DNA of 64,000 nt from positions 4,228,501 to 4,292,500 of the forward strand of contig CP114488.1 of NCBI GenBank assembly GCA_027186245.1. The letters run 5' to 3'. The notes under the pieces are model-generated. The model saw only the letters and a program-made list of their open reading frames with translations, ran no database searches and was not told the DNA's origin. This document shows positions 24,121-36,220 of the stretch, in pieces (the first letter of the stretch is position 1; every line of letters starts with the position of its first letter). The translations under genes were made by a program, and so were the position numbers. Source of the stretch: Coriaria nepalensis. Its lineage: Eukaryota > Streptophyta > Magnoliopsida > Cucurbitales > Coriariaceae.

Positions 24121-26147
24121 TGTTAATATACGAGTAATCTGTAAGAAAAAGCGGTAATTTAAAATTTTTTGAATCAAATCCTGATCGTGGATTAAACTTA
24201 TAGATACACCAATATCAATCATACAAACATATATCAAATATGTATTTAACTGAAAGCATAGAAAAGTTCTAGGAAACTAAAAGTTTAAGATCTCATAAAA
24301 CTTACTGATCGTAATACAAAATTGAATAAATGTATGTACTCCTTCATCATGGCTTAGTTCAATAGGAAGATTAAGGTGCCCAAGTGTTCACCCTCCAATC
24401 GTAATCCATGTAGTTTGATTCGCTAAGTTGATTTTCTACTATAAGATTCATCACATGATTCAAAAAGCTCGTGAAAAGGATATGGAAAGTCTCACTTTCT
24501 CACACATGATTTTGGCCAAAAGGAAAGTAAAAGTTTGTAATTTTCGGCCACCCTAATGGGTATTTATAATACTCACTTAGTTCTCAAGTTTCCTAATAGC
24601 ATTAGGTTTCCTTAAATCAATTAAGGAAATAATGGATGAAACTCCCCAATGTATGGATAGGCTTGTCATTGATCTTTAGCTCATGTATTATAATCAACAC
24701 TTTGTTTAATTTTGCCTAAAAAAATAAATTAACAAATTAGCCCATTAACTCTTTATTGTCTAATTGCTAATTACGGACATTCAGGATACTATTATAATAA
24801 ATAAATAGCCCAATGTAAATTATTAATTATTAATTAAATTAATATCATGCTTAGTTATACTAGGAGAATTGTACGACATTAGATTTAATAAATTAATAAT
24901 TTATCATTTTCCCTTTATTGTCATACTGTAAGACAAATTATGATTTTACTCTTAAAATCAAAACTATCTATTTTTCTTTATTCATGTAGAAAACTTAACT
25001 ATGTTACGTATGAATTTTAATGTGTGTGAGCGAGTAGGTTCTATATCATACCGGTAGAAGGATCTCATAAGGCTTTATGATTTTATCTAATTATTAATTA
25101 GATTCGTTTAGCGTTAAATTACCTTTTAAACTAAATAGTTAATTCAATTATCACATGATTAATTAACTTAAAACTCCAAGCCAAGATTGACTTTTAGCAA
25201 AGTGTCAAGGCTACTCGAGAGATGACTAGTTAGCATCTTCCAAAAGAACCTATTGTGACTAACAACTATACAATAACGATCCTTCAATCTAGATAATGTC
25301 CTGATTCATCCAAGGGTATGGTTTAACTATTAAACCCTAATAGAAAAATCATATCAACTATTATATCTTTAATGAACATGTGGATTTATTGAAACTATTC
25401 TCATACCATGCTACCTTACAAGGATTTCATTGTTCAATGAAGTATACAATTCATAGGACTTATTTCCAAATATGAAAGTGATGGATTCCCTCTTGATCAC
25501 TCACAACCGTCATATATAATATTTCATGCCTAACGGTTCACCCTATTTTCACCCTTGACTAGGGCTAATGTGAATGATGCTAAAGTATGAAACCCATCAT
25601 ATAAGATCCTATGAGATCTCAAGTCTAAGGGCAACATGTAATATAGTCACTATATAACTCTAATTAACAATCAGTATTAGTTATCATTGAGAATTATCTA
25701 AGTGTCTTGTTCAGTATCTTTAGTCTCTTGTAAGCACCTTCATAGTCATCATGATATTTCACTAACATCAATAGCAATTAGATCGGCCACCCTAAACACT
25801 TTAGGTGACGAACTATGTGATTGTATATCCAGATCATCAATGTTCATTCTTGAGATCCTATGACAATGAATAATTTGTGTCGTTAAACTTTATATAACTT
25901 GAGTCAAAATAAGCATGATCTCCATCGCGGTCTCTAAAGTGCATAACCTGATACTAGACTTTATCATAATATGTATTTATAGAACGTAAGATATTAATAC
26001 CAACATAATTTATAAACATGAGAAAGGGATGAATGCATTTACTATTGAACAAATAATAATATAATTAATATTTACAAGTAAGATTGTATCTCAGAAAATT
26101 TATATCCAACGGGTCTATCCGATTGGATTGACGAGCATACACTTTTA
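24121..26147 (-). repeat. copia element C: 3' LTR
   Basis: The left end TGTTAATATACGAGTAATC is the reverse complement of the family LTR end (TTAACA); the right end is ...CATACACTTTTA (LTR start TAAAAGTG on the - strand). The length of 2027 bp compares with 1914 bp for the partner LTR at 38514-40427, and the two align throughout with many differences. The PPT follows at 26148. Confidence 0.85.
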
Positions 26148-26159
26148 ATCTCCCACTCG
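26148..26159 (-). other. polypurine tract of copia element C
   Basis: The - strand reads CGAGTGGGAGAT directly before the LTR start TAAAAGTG, equivalent in place and composition to the tract of element A. Confidence 0.75.
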
Positions 26160-28450
26160 TACTAAAGGAATCATTTAAGAATCTTATTCTCATCTTGTCA
26201 GAATGGTGATCTAGTTGTTATTGATAAAGCCCTTTAGTTAGTAAATCCGCTATGTTGTTCTTTATATCTACTTTCCCTATATTCATGTTGACATTCTGAG
26301 TCACTATCGAATGAAGTGAAAAGTGCAATAATACATGTTTGGACCTTAATGAGACCTAGGTTTCTCTTTCTTTTATACTATTACATTATAGTTATCGTAG
26401 TCAAATACTAAGAAATTATATGTTATGAACCACATCAAGTCCAGTTATGAACCTTTCATCTAAAATACCACTTTTACTACCTCGAAAGCTGCAACATATT
26501 CAGTCTTAGTGAAGGATTTCACGGTCGTTTTCTGATTTTAAACTTTTCCAATTTCACTACTCCTCTAATACAGGCGAGACAACCTAAAAGCAAAAATTAT
26601 TTACTATCATTGATATCCGATTAAAATTTAGAATCTATGAAATCTCAAATTTCCATTTGGATGCACCATAAAAGTATGAATATATTCTCATTCCTTCTAA
26701 ATCAATTAAGAACATTCTTAATAGCATTTTAATGCTTTATTAGTCTGATTGCCTTAAACCTACTCATAACTTTTTAGAGTACAGGCTATATGTAGTCGCA
26801 TACATATGATATAAAATATTTATGCTATACATCTCTTTTCATGTCTTAGTTGACCACTCTTAAGAGAGGTGGATTCCTTGACTCATTGGCAAAAGTCATC
26901 TCTTGTAAGTCTTAATGCAAAATATCTTGATTGGGTCAAGCTAATTAATATTTTGAATCTATCTTTATATTTCTCAACAAAAAATTCCTTACCCAAATAG
27001 TATGGAGGATTATTTCGACAATTAGAATATAATAGATTGCATAATGGTTACCTCATTCTTTGTATGCACTCAAGGATCATCTTCATTTTCAATGAAATCA
27101 AACAATTTGATCATTTTATTGAAACATATGTCCCAATTCTGAGATGCTTGTTTCAATCCATAAATGGTTCCTTGTAACTTACACAACTTCTTTATGTTTC
27201 TATGTGAAAATTTCGGGTAGTATCATCTATACTCTTACTTGTGGTCACTATAATAACGGTTTTTCACATTCTCTTGCCATATTTTGTAATTACATAAGCT
27301 ATATATGTACATCCTTTAGGAATTATTCTTTTAGGTGCATTTATTTCTTAAAAACTGAGCTACTAAATAGGCTTGAAATGTATCAGAGGGTCATCATTTA
27401 TGACCGGACCCTTAGGATTTTTTTAATTAGAAATCTATGTCAGGGCTTACCAAAAAAATACTAGATCTAAGAACCTGTTATGCACTATGAGAATTCACAG
27501 TTGCCTCTTTCAAAGGTGTATCAGATATGGCTTCAGTGAGTATAGAATTCTCAGTTTCTAATCATTTTATGGGTCTGGAATTTCTTCAAGTTCTATCATA
27601 CTCCTAGTAGTTCTTTCAAAAAGAAAATCCATTTATGAGAAGGTAGTTGTTCAAGTAACAAATATCTTTTATTATAAAGTATAATAAAATAGTATCCTAA
27701 CATCGCTTTAGAATATAATACATTCCAAACTTTGCCTCCATATCTCAATATTATAATATGGTTTAATGACAATCTTTTACCACTCTATATCTCATATAAC
27801 GTAGAAAAGAAAACTAATTTCAAGGATTTCTATTTCATATATAGTAGTAATATTCTTAGGCATAACCCTTGGATATTTTATGAAATATTAATCAGATTAA
27901 TGGAACCAAATGTAATAAGGTACGATACCTCATTTGACATTCTAGGAGGTGTCCATTAAGAGAGAAGATACCTCATTTGACATTCTAGGAGGTGTTCATT
28001 AAGAGAGAATCTGATTCTTCTTTTCAATTCTTCTTTTCAACTAAAAGAAATTGGTTATCATACCTAATAAACAATATTCCATAAGTTGTTATTGATTCAT
28101 AACCAATTGGACCTAATATGTCCATAAAAGCAACTTTGTGAATTTTTGTTTCGTTAGCATGATATAATCGATAGTGTCAAAACTAGTTTTAATCATATCA
28201 AACTTTTCTTCTATTGATGTGTTCAATATTGATATATGTTTTATCCTATTGAAATTTACAATATACCCTTTAACTTTTACCATAAAATATCGCATCTAAT
28301 GAGATGCTAAAAGTAACATTGAAGATAAACCTTCATTGTCAAAAATAGAAATAACACTTTAGGTAAAAACAAATATATAAAACATCAATACATAGATTTC
28401 TTATGCAAAATGGCTAGGGTAAAACAAAAATTAGTAAGGCTAATGTAACA
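26160..28450 (-). pseudogene. copia element C: pol remnant (pre-integrase, RT and RNase H), heavily decayed
   Basis: The frames are heavily broken, but copia landmarks remain on the - strand. RNase H appears as KTEYVAAFE near 26480-26530. The end of RT lies near 26930-27080 (EKYKDRFKILISLTQS). The pre-integrase region lies near 28090-28300 (IEEKFDMIKT, then the HANETKIHKV-like GAG_pre-integrase block in another frame). No long frame survives. The sequence stops at about 28450 where the gypsy element starts, and the gag part of the same element resumes at about 35720. Confidence 0.65.
27924..28009. repeat. 43-bp tandem duplication in element C
   Basis: GATACCTCATTTGACATTCT, then AGGAGGTG(T)CCATTAAGAGAGA, occurs at 27924 and again at 27967 with one difference (GTCC versus GTTC). 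It is a local duplication inside the decayed pol of element C. Confidence 0.9.
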
Positions 28451-28489
28451 ACTCTTTGTTCATCTATATTGCCTTTAGGTACAGTTAGA

Positions 28490-29097
28490 CTTTCTTAAAC
28501 TGAAAGAAACCCTTAATGGGCAGATTATGAAAATTTGGTATGATTCTAGACAAGCACATGCAAAGATGGACCCAAATGAAGGGCAAAGATTTATTAACTT
28601 AATTGAAGCAATTAATTGAGTGTGATAAGTTCATAAGACATAGGGAATATCAATATTTATGGATGTGATGTGTCTTTTCATTTTTTCAATGTTTTTCATA
28701 TTTCTAGAGACCTTTCATTTTTGTAAGTGTCTTTTCATGATCCTGCCATTAGTGTGTGTAAAAGCTTTAATTGTCTTAATTAATATATGTTGGAACCAAT
28801 CTCTATATAAAGAGGGTGTTAATACCTCGTAAGATCATAACTTGGATGAAAATTATTTTGTGAGGTTGTTTCCTCTTTGTTCTTCAGAGAACTTGTAAAA
28901 TTATCAAGGGGTCCCCTTGTGGCATTCGATTACATACATTCGGTTCTTGATTTTTATAATAATTGGGTCGGGGTTCCTTTTGTATTCCTATGATCAATGG
29001 GTCATGTTTCCTTTCAATCAATCTGGTTTTTAGCTTTCTTGGGCAAGTTATACAAATTTGTATTGATGGGTTTCAAAGCACGTTCTTAAGTGGAACA
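28490..29097 (+). repeat. Ty3/gypsy element: 5' LTR
   Basis: Aligned with 34855-35520. Shared blocks include GATTCTAGACAA, ATGGACCCAAATG, AATTAATTGAGTG, GATGTGTCTTTTCA, ATTAATATATGTTGGAACCA, CTCTATATAAA (a likely TATA box near 28803), TCTTCAGAGAACTTGT and TTTTTAGCTTTCTTGGGCAAG. The boundaries are set by where homology to the 3' copy stops and are good to about 20 bases. Confidence 0.8.
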
Positions 29098-30703
29098 CGT
29101 TTGTATTGCTCTAGCACCAGTTTGTATTGCTCTAATTTTGGGGCAAAGCCAAAATTAAGAGTGGATCACGAGTTTGAGTGACATTGGTTGAGTGCTAACA
29201 CGTGAGGGAGTGTTGTGAGGATTAATTATTATATATTTTTTTCTTTAGTTTTAATATATCTTTTAGAAGATGTGAAGATGAGAGGGAAGAAACATCACTT
29301 GTGATATAGTCAGCATCAATTTGAACGTATGAATATGATATTCACAAAAATCATGAAGAAGTGTCAGGAAAAAACAAGAGTAAAACTAAATCTCAAGCTC
29401 GAAATCGTGATAGTAAATGTTTTCATTATTTTAGTATGGGACACATTGCTTCCTAATGTCCAAATAAGAGAACTATGATTGTACGTGCTGATGGAGAAAT
29501 TGTGACTGAAATCGAAAGCGAAGTTGACCAAATGCCACCGCTTGAGGATGCTAGTGATGATCATGTGGAGTGTCCAGTTAAGGGTAAGTCCCTTGGGGCT
29601 AGGGGTGCTTTGAGTACCCAAGTCAAGGAAGATGATATAGAGTAACAGAGGGATACTATTTTCCACACTAGATGCCACATAAACAATAAAGTATACAACA
29701 TGATTATTGATGGGGGAAGCTACACCAATGTGGCTAATACTACTTTAGTTGAAAAACTAAAGTTACCAACCTCAAAGAATCCAAAGCCATATTAGCTATA
29801 ATGGTTGAATAATTATGGGGAGGTAAGCGTAAATAAGCAAGTATTAGTGTCATTTTCAATTTGAAAATATAAGGATGAAGTACTTCGTGATGTTGTTCCA
29901 ATACATGTTGATCACTTATTGTTAGGAAGACCATGGCGATTTGATAGGAAGGTCATCCATGATAGGTTAAAAAACATATATACCCATGTTAGAGACAATA
30001 AGCCTATCAGCTTTGCACATTTATCCCCAAAACAATTGAATGAAAATCAATTGAAATTGAAAAGAGAAGGAGAGCTAAAGAGAGCTAGCCGAAGGCTATA
30101 AAAAAAGAAGAGAATGGAGAAAAACAATTCAAGAGAAATAGAGTAAAAAAAAGGTGAAAAAGAGAATGAAAAAAAAAAATTGCTTGACTGGAGAGAATCA
30201 TGTGAGAGAAAAAAAAGAAACAAGTGAGATTTTAGGCAAAGGCGAATGATATCAAGTGTGCTTTTTTTTTTTTTTTTTGCAAATTAGCCTATGATTGTAT
30301 TATTGTACAAAGAGGCATGTTTTAATAGTAACGAATCTAAAGAATCTTTGCCTAGTGTTATTGTTTCATTATTACAGGGATATGAATACGTATTTTCAAG
30401 GAAAGTTCCTAGTGGGTTGCCACCTATTAAAGGAATAGAGCATCAAATTGATTTCGTTCTAAATGAGCTTATTGTTCTTATCCATCCGACCTATAGGAGT
30501 AATCCAGAGGAGATATATGAGCTTCAGAGGCAAGTTGAGGAGTTAATGACTAAGAAACATGTGAGAGAAAGCGTGAGTCCGTGTACAGTACCAGTGTTAC
30601 TAATGCCTAAGGACAGACCCAAGAGGATGTGTGTTGATGGCCAAGCTATCTACAACATTATGGTAAAGTATCGACACCTTATTCTTAAACTAGATGATAT
30701 ATT
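29098..30703 (+). pseudogene. Ty3/gypsy element: gag end, protease and RT start (broken)
   Basis: Most of gag is missing, with only about 300 bases between the LTR and the nucleocapsid. The knuckle near 29407-29465 reads CFHYFSMGHIAS then a stop then CPNKR, with Cys to Tyr at its second position. The protease site follows as MIIDGGSYTNVAN (about 29700-29740), with LLLGRPWRFDRKV at 29920-29960. RT starts at 30291-30703: EHQIDFVLNEL, ELQRQVEELMTKKHVRESVSP, VPVLLMPKD and YRHLILKLDDILD. These are the standard motifs of plant gypsy pol. The RT frame then stops at an inserted LTR. Confidence 0.9.
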
Positions 30704-30708
30704 GGATG
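30704..30708. other. left target-site duplication GGATG
   Basis: GGATG precedes the solo LTR; GAATG (one change) follows it at 32589-32593. Joining the flanks restores the RT reading across the site. Confidence 0.65.
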
Positions 30709-32588
30709 TAAAAGTATATGCCCATGAATCTAATCAGATTTTAAACAAATGGAGTAGATATTTTATGTGATATTATCTTTGTGCGGATATTAATAAAATA
30801 TTATTGTCATTAATGAAAGTCAATTATTATTTATTATATTTATTAATTTTATTGAAATTAATATTATATGTTCTATAAATGCATATCATGATAAAATACA
30901 ATATATTGTATGCTACACTCGGGTGATCATAATAAAGATCATGCTAGTAGAGACTCAAGGTGCTCAAAGCTCTAAATATATAAATAGTTCATTATCCTAG
31001 GATCTCAAGAATGGATATAAATGATTCAAATAGACAATCATGTAGTTCATCGCCTAATTGTTAGGGTAGTCGATCTCATAGCTAGTGGTGTTAGTGGACC
31101 ACCACGATGAACATAGGATGAACCGTTGAGTATGAAATGTTGTTAGAGAAGGTTGTGAGTTGTCAAGAGGAAATTTGTCAGACAGGGTAAACTGTTGGGC
31201 ATGAAAAGTGTTGTGCGAGAAGGTTGTGAGTAGTCAAAAGGAAATCCATTATGAGTGGTCAAGGAATCTCTACAAAGTAGTATGGTATAAAAGGAGTTTT
31301 GGTGAATCCATTTTCAATGTTTAATAATGACATAATGGTCCATATAATTTGTCTATTATAATTTAACAATTAAACCATATCCTAGGACAAATTGATACAT
31401 TAGCAAGATAGAAGAATTATTATTGTAAGCATACTATAGTCACAATAGGTTCTGTTAGGAGATGGTGCTTCTCATCTTTCGAGTAGTCTTGACACTGTAT
31501 TAGAGGTCAATCTTGAATTGTAGATTTAAATTTATTTAATAATGAGATGATTAAGTTAACTTTTAAATTTTAAATATTTGAAATTAAACAAATTTAATTT
31601 GGAATTAAATGAAATCATAAAAGTGTTTATGAAATCTTCCTGCCAGCGTGATGTAGAACCTAATCAGTCATCCACATAAGGTCTGTAGTAACTCAGTTAA
31701 AATTGCATCGGAGAAAATGGAAAAATAGACCAAAATCATTTTATGGGAAAAATTATAATTTAACTAATAGTTTAATTATGAGGATAAAATGGTAATTATT
31801 AGTTTGTTAATTTAATTTCATGCAACTCTGTTAGCATAATTAAGTGTAGTATTAATTTAAAAATAAATTAATAAGTTACATATGAACTTTTATTTAATTA
31901 TAAAAATATCTTAAAAGTTTGTATTAATAATCGGCCAATAAGAGGTTATTGGGCCATATTATTAATTAGTTTTTTATGGGATAAATTTATCAAAAGGTTA
32001 ATTAAATATCCATTGGTATGACTCATTAGAGTGGTCGGCCATGATATGTGTTTGACCCAATTTTATTGTTTAAGAGTTTAAAAGGTAACTTAAAGTGATA
32101 AGAGTTTAAAAGGTAACTTAAAGTAATAAGAGTTTTAAGGTACTTAGGAAACTAAATGTGATTAGGAAATTATAACCTAATTGTGCCTATAAATCTAAAG
32201 CCTTGGTTGAATACAAGGTCTTCTAAGCCTCTTTGGCCGAAAATCACAAGAGAGATACGAGAGTCTTTCTCATGCGTTGCGATCCTTGGTAGAAACTTAA
32301 CTGTGCGAAATGAATCGTATGGACTAAGGTTAGAGGGCGAACACATGAGAACCTCCCCATCTTAATAAGAAAAGTTTTGTAACTAAGAAGGGTGGTATTC
32401 ATTTTCCCTAAATGTCGATTTAATTCTATATGATTTACTATGCTTTTTGTAAAATGATCATATGTGATATAATTACCGTATAATCGATCTTGCTAAAAAC
32501 TATGCATATTATAATGTGATCCGAAAAAAGTTTTAAATATTACTTTCGTTGCATTTATCTTTTATTTGCATGTGTATGTTTTTTAACT
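30709..32588 (+). repeat. solo LTR inserted in the gypsy RT
   Basis: An 1880-bp + strand LTR of the family: it begins TAAAAGTATATGCCC and ends ...TTTTTTAACT, with the family blocks GGATCTCAAGAATGGA, GTTAGTGGACCACCACGATGA, ACTCGGTTAG-like blocks and TTAGAGGGCGAACACATG in order. The interior holds no coding or PBS/PPT sequence, so it is an LTR left after recombination. A 28-bp tandem duplication (TAAGAGTTTAAAAGGTAACT unit) lies at 32071-32126. Confidence 0.85.
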
Positions 32589-34854
32589 GAATGAACTGCA
32601 TGGGTCATGTATTTTCACAATAAATGATTTGAGAAGTGGGTATCATTAAATTAGAATGAAAGAGGGAGATGAGTGGAAACTGCTTTTAAGACAAAAAGGA
32701 TTCTATAAGTGATTAATGAATCATGTATTGCAGCCATAGTCATGCCATTCGGTCTAACTAGTGCATCGAGCACATTTATGAGATTAATGAATCATGTATT
32801 GCATTTATAGGCCAGTTTGTAGTGGTTTATTTTGATGATAACTTGGTATATGGTAAGAGCTTAGATGAACATATTGAGAATTTTCATTGGGTGCTTGAAG
32901 TTTTATGAAAAGAAAAATTATATGCCAATTTCAAAAAGTGTTCCTTTTACATGTAAGAACTTGTGTTTCTTAGTTATGTTGTTAGCTTTGAAGGAATTAC
33001 ATTAGATGAGGAAAAGGTGAAGGCAATCAAGGATTGACCCTCACCTCAGTCAATTACAGAGGAAATGAGTTTTCAAGGTTTGTCTAGTTTTTATTTGTAT
33101 TTTGTCAAAGGTTTCAGTACACTAGATGCACCACTAACTGAAATGGTTTTAAAGTCTTTTGAGTTTAAATAGCATAATGACTAAGGACATGCATTTAATT
33201 TGATTAAAGAAAGATTATGTGCTCACCTTTATTAGCATTACCTTACTTTTCTACAACTTTTGAGATTGAGTGTGATGCCTTATGAATAGGTATTGCAGCT
33301 GTTTTGATGCAGGAGAAGAGGCCAATAGCCTGTTTTAGTGAAAAACTAAATAGGGCAGCGTTGAACTACCCAACATATGATAAGGAATTATATGCATTGG
33401 TAAGAGCATTGGAGACTTGGCAACATAAGCTATGGCCTAAGGAGCTTGTTATACATATTGATCATGAGTCCTGGAAGCACTTGAAGGGGAAAGGTAAGTT
33501 GAATAGAAGGTAAGCCAAGTGGGTGGAATTCATTTAGATCTTTCCTTATGTCATTAAATATAAACAAGGTAAGGAAAATATTGTAGTTGATTAATTGTCT
33601 AGAAGGTACACCCTTAATTCAACTATAAATGCAAAGGTTTTGGGATTTAAATATATTAAATATTTGTATGCTAATGATAAATTTGCTAGTATGTATGTGG
33701 CGTGTGAGAAAACACTTTTGGGAAGTTTTATAGACTAGATGGGTACTTGTTTACAGAAAATAGACTATGTGCATAATAGTTTTATGCGTGAATTGCTTGT
33801 GCGAGAAGCACATGGGGGAGGTTTGATGACACATTTTTATGTGAGAAAGACTTTAGAAGTGTTGCGTGAACATTTCTTTTGGCCTAAAATGAAATGTGAT
33901 ATGGAAAGAGTGTGGGCAAGATGTAATATACTCTTCTTCTTGCCTCATGGGTTATATACTCTTCTTCTTATACCTAGTGAGCCATGGGTAGACATTTCTA
34001 TGAACTTTGTTTTGGGCTTGCCTAGGTCAAAGAAAGGTAGGGATTCTATTTTTGTGGTTGTAGATAGGTTTTCTAAGATAGCATATTTCATCTCTTGTCA
34101 TAAAATTAACGATGCAACCAACATCCCTGATTTGTTCTTTAGGGAAATAGTAAGACTCCACGACATACCAAAGAGTATTGGGTCTGATCGTAATGTTAAG
34201 TTTCTAAGTCACTTTTGGAAAATTTTGTGGGGTAATTAGGGACTAAATTATTATCTTTAACTACTTATCACCCTCCAAATAGATGGTCAGAATGAGGTAG
34301 AAAATAAGAGTTTATCTACTCTATTATGTGCTATGATTCAAAAGAACTTGAAAAATCAAGAGGATGTTGGCCATTTATTGATTTTTCATATAATAGAAGT
34401 GTTCATTCTACGACTATTTTTTCACCATTTAAATTATTTATGAATTTAATTCATTAACTCCTATGGATCTGTTGCCTTTGCCAAAGTATGAGAGGACTAG
34501 TATGAATGGTAAACAGAAGCCCAGTGAAAAAGTTTCATGAAAGTGTGCGCCAGCAAATAGAAAATAATAATGAGAAATTTGCAACCAAAGTTGACAAAGG
34601 CCGTAAACAAATAATTTTTGAACCCGATGATTGGGTTCAGGTGGCTATGAGGAAAGAAATATTTCTTACCAAATTGGATCTTCCAGGTGAGTATAATGTT
34701 AGTGCCACATATAGTGTTTCTAATCTTTTTCCATTTGATGTAGGTCATGATTTGAGGTTAAATTCTTTTAAGGGGATGAGTAATGATGTATATCAAGAGG
34801 TGACATCAACGAACCCATTTTCCAGTTGGGCCAATTTCAAGGACTAGGGCATAT
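32589..34854 (+). pseudogene. Ty3/gypsy element: RT, RNase H and integrase (broken)
   Basis: RT resumes after the solo LTR with DLRSGYHQIR-like sequence, then KEGDEWKTAF, VMPFGLTSASSTFMRLMNHV and VVYFDDNLVYGKS (about 32620-32880; the catalytic box is YFDD). RNase H is at 33270-33513 ([26 protein letters not shown]). Integrase is at 33739-34239: [20 protein letters not shown], then ARCNILF (zinc-finger region) and [20 protein letters not shown], then [13 protein letters not shown]. Its C-terminal region is at 34506-34847 (SPVKKFHESVRQQIENNNEK, FEPDDWVQV). Several stops and frameshifts (33160, 33480-33740, 34240-34500) make it non-functional. The domain order is that of Ty3/gypsy. Confidence 0.93.
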
Positions 34855-35520
34855 AAACTCAAAGAAACTCTAACGTTTTTTAGGAGATTTAAGCCGATTC
34901 TAGACAACCAATGAAAACATGGACCCAAATGGAGGTCAAAGATTCATTAACTCAATTCAAGTAATTAATTGAGTGGATAAGTTCTATAAACGTAGAGAAT
35001 TGCAATATTTATGAAAGTGATGTGTCTTTTCAGTTTTCTAATATTTTTTAGGTTTCTAGAAACTTTTCATTTTCCTTTTCAGTTTTCTAATACTTTTTAG
35101 GTTTCTAGAAACTTTTCATTTTCCTAAGTGTCCTTTCATGATCCTTCCATTAGTGTGTGTGTAAAAGCTTTAATTGCTTTAATTAATATATGTTGGAACC
35201 AACCTCTATATAAAAAGGGTATGAATACCTTGTAAAATCATAATTTGGATGAAATTATTTGTAAGGTTGTTTCCTCTTGGTTCTTCAGAGAACTTGTGAA
35301 CTTATCAAGGGTTCCCCCTTGTGGCGTTTGATTACATACCTTCAGTTCTTGATTTTTACAATCATTGGGTTAGGGTTTCTATTGATTTCATACCTTCGAT
35401 TCTTGATTCTTTTAATAATTGGGTTAGGGTTTCCTTTCAAACAATATTGTTTTTAGCTTTCTTGGGCAAGTTATTCCATTTTGTATTGTTGGGTTTCAAG
35501 GCATGTTCTTTAGGTTTGCA
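34855..35520 (+). repeat. Ty3/gypsy element: 3' LTR
   Basis: Partner of 28490-29097. It carries two local duplications absent from the 5' LTR: a 49-bp unit at 35031/35080 (CAGTTTTCTAATA(T/C)TTTTTAGG...) and a unit of about 60 bp around 35333-35430 (CATACCTTC..TTCTTGATT ... TTGGGTTAGGGTTTC). The TATA-like CTCTATATAAA lies near 35208. The frame at 35321-35713 is LTR sequence, not a gene. Confidence 0.8.
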
Positions 35521-36220
35521 TCATTATTCTTATACTTTGAAGAATAATGAAACATCAATATGCATCATAATCGAGATTTGGTTAGTCTTTCATTTTTGTC
35601 TTCCAATTTCCTTTGCTACTATGATAAAAACCTCTTTCCAATTTCTTTATCTCTTCCATCTTAATGAAAACTTCAAACTTTGTACCTACTTCACAAATTA
35701 TGAAATTGAATAAAATAATTATTAGCTTACTAAGTCAAACTTAAAGATTTAATAATTTTAAAGAATAATTAATTGTTAATTAACTAAGTCACTATATAAA
35801 ATTTTAACAATTATAAAACTTGTTCCTTTCACCTCACTTCTAAATTTCAAAACTTTTTTGGGCATTTGTTCTCTAATAAAGGTTCCTTACAGACATCATT
35901 AAATGAAACAAGGCTTTAGAGATTGTATACATGTCATTTTGAATATTTATACCATTAGCACATTTAACTTTATTGATAATCTCAATCACATGTAATTTCT
36001 CATAATGCTTTTAAAGGTTGTTATTCATTAATGCAAATACAATACACTACATCTCATCAATTTTCTTGAATCACTTCAACCAAGTGATCTTTGTTCCGCC
36101 AAGTACTCTTTAGGAGTTACCAAAATGTCTTAATTGTTCGATTCGGGATAACAGCAGTATATTCATCTATAAGAATGATTCTTAGATTTCTAATGCCATT
36201 CTTTTTGGAACTTTGGTCCA
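35521..36220 (-). pseudogene. copia element C: gag remnant
   Basis: Read on the - strand, 35860-36200 gives RNLRIILIDEY, ALMNNN.KHYEKLHVIEII and DMYTISKALF, the same order as gag of element D (SMNNELQ..YEKFH...YEISKALF). The gag C-terminus and knuckle are lost at the border with the gypsy element. This fragment joins element C's 5' part to its pol remnant at 26160-28450. Confidence 0.65.

Noticed and set aside
27924..28009. Repeat array resembling a CRISPR
   Set aside because: It is two head-to-tail copies without spacers, in a plant nuclear sequence.
35321..35713. 130-codon open frame on the + strand
   Set aside because: It begins inside the duplicated part of the gypsy 3' LTR and has no motif; it is LTR sequence.
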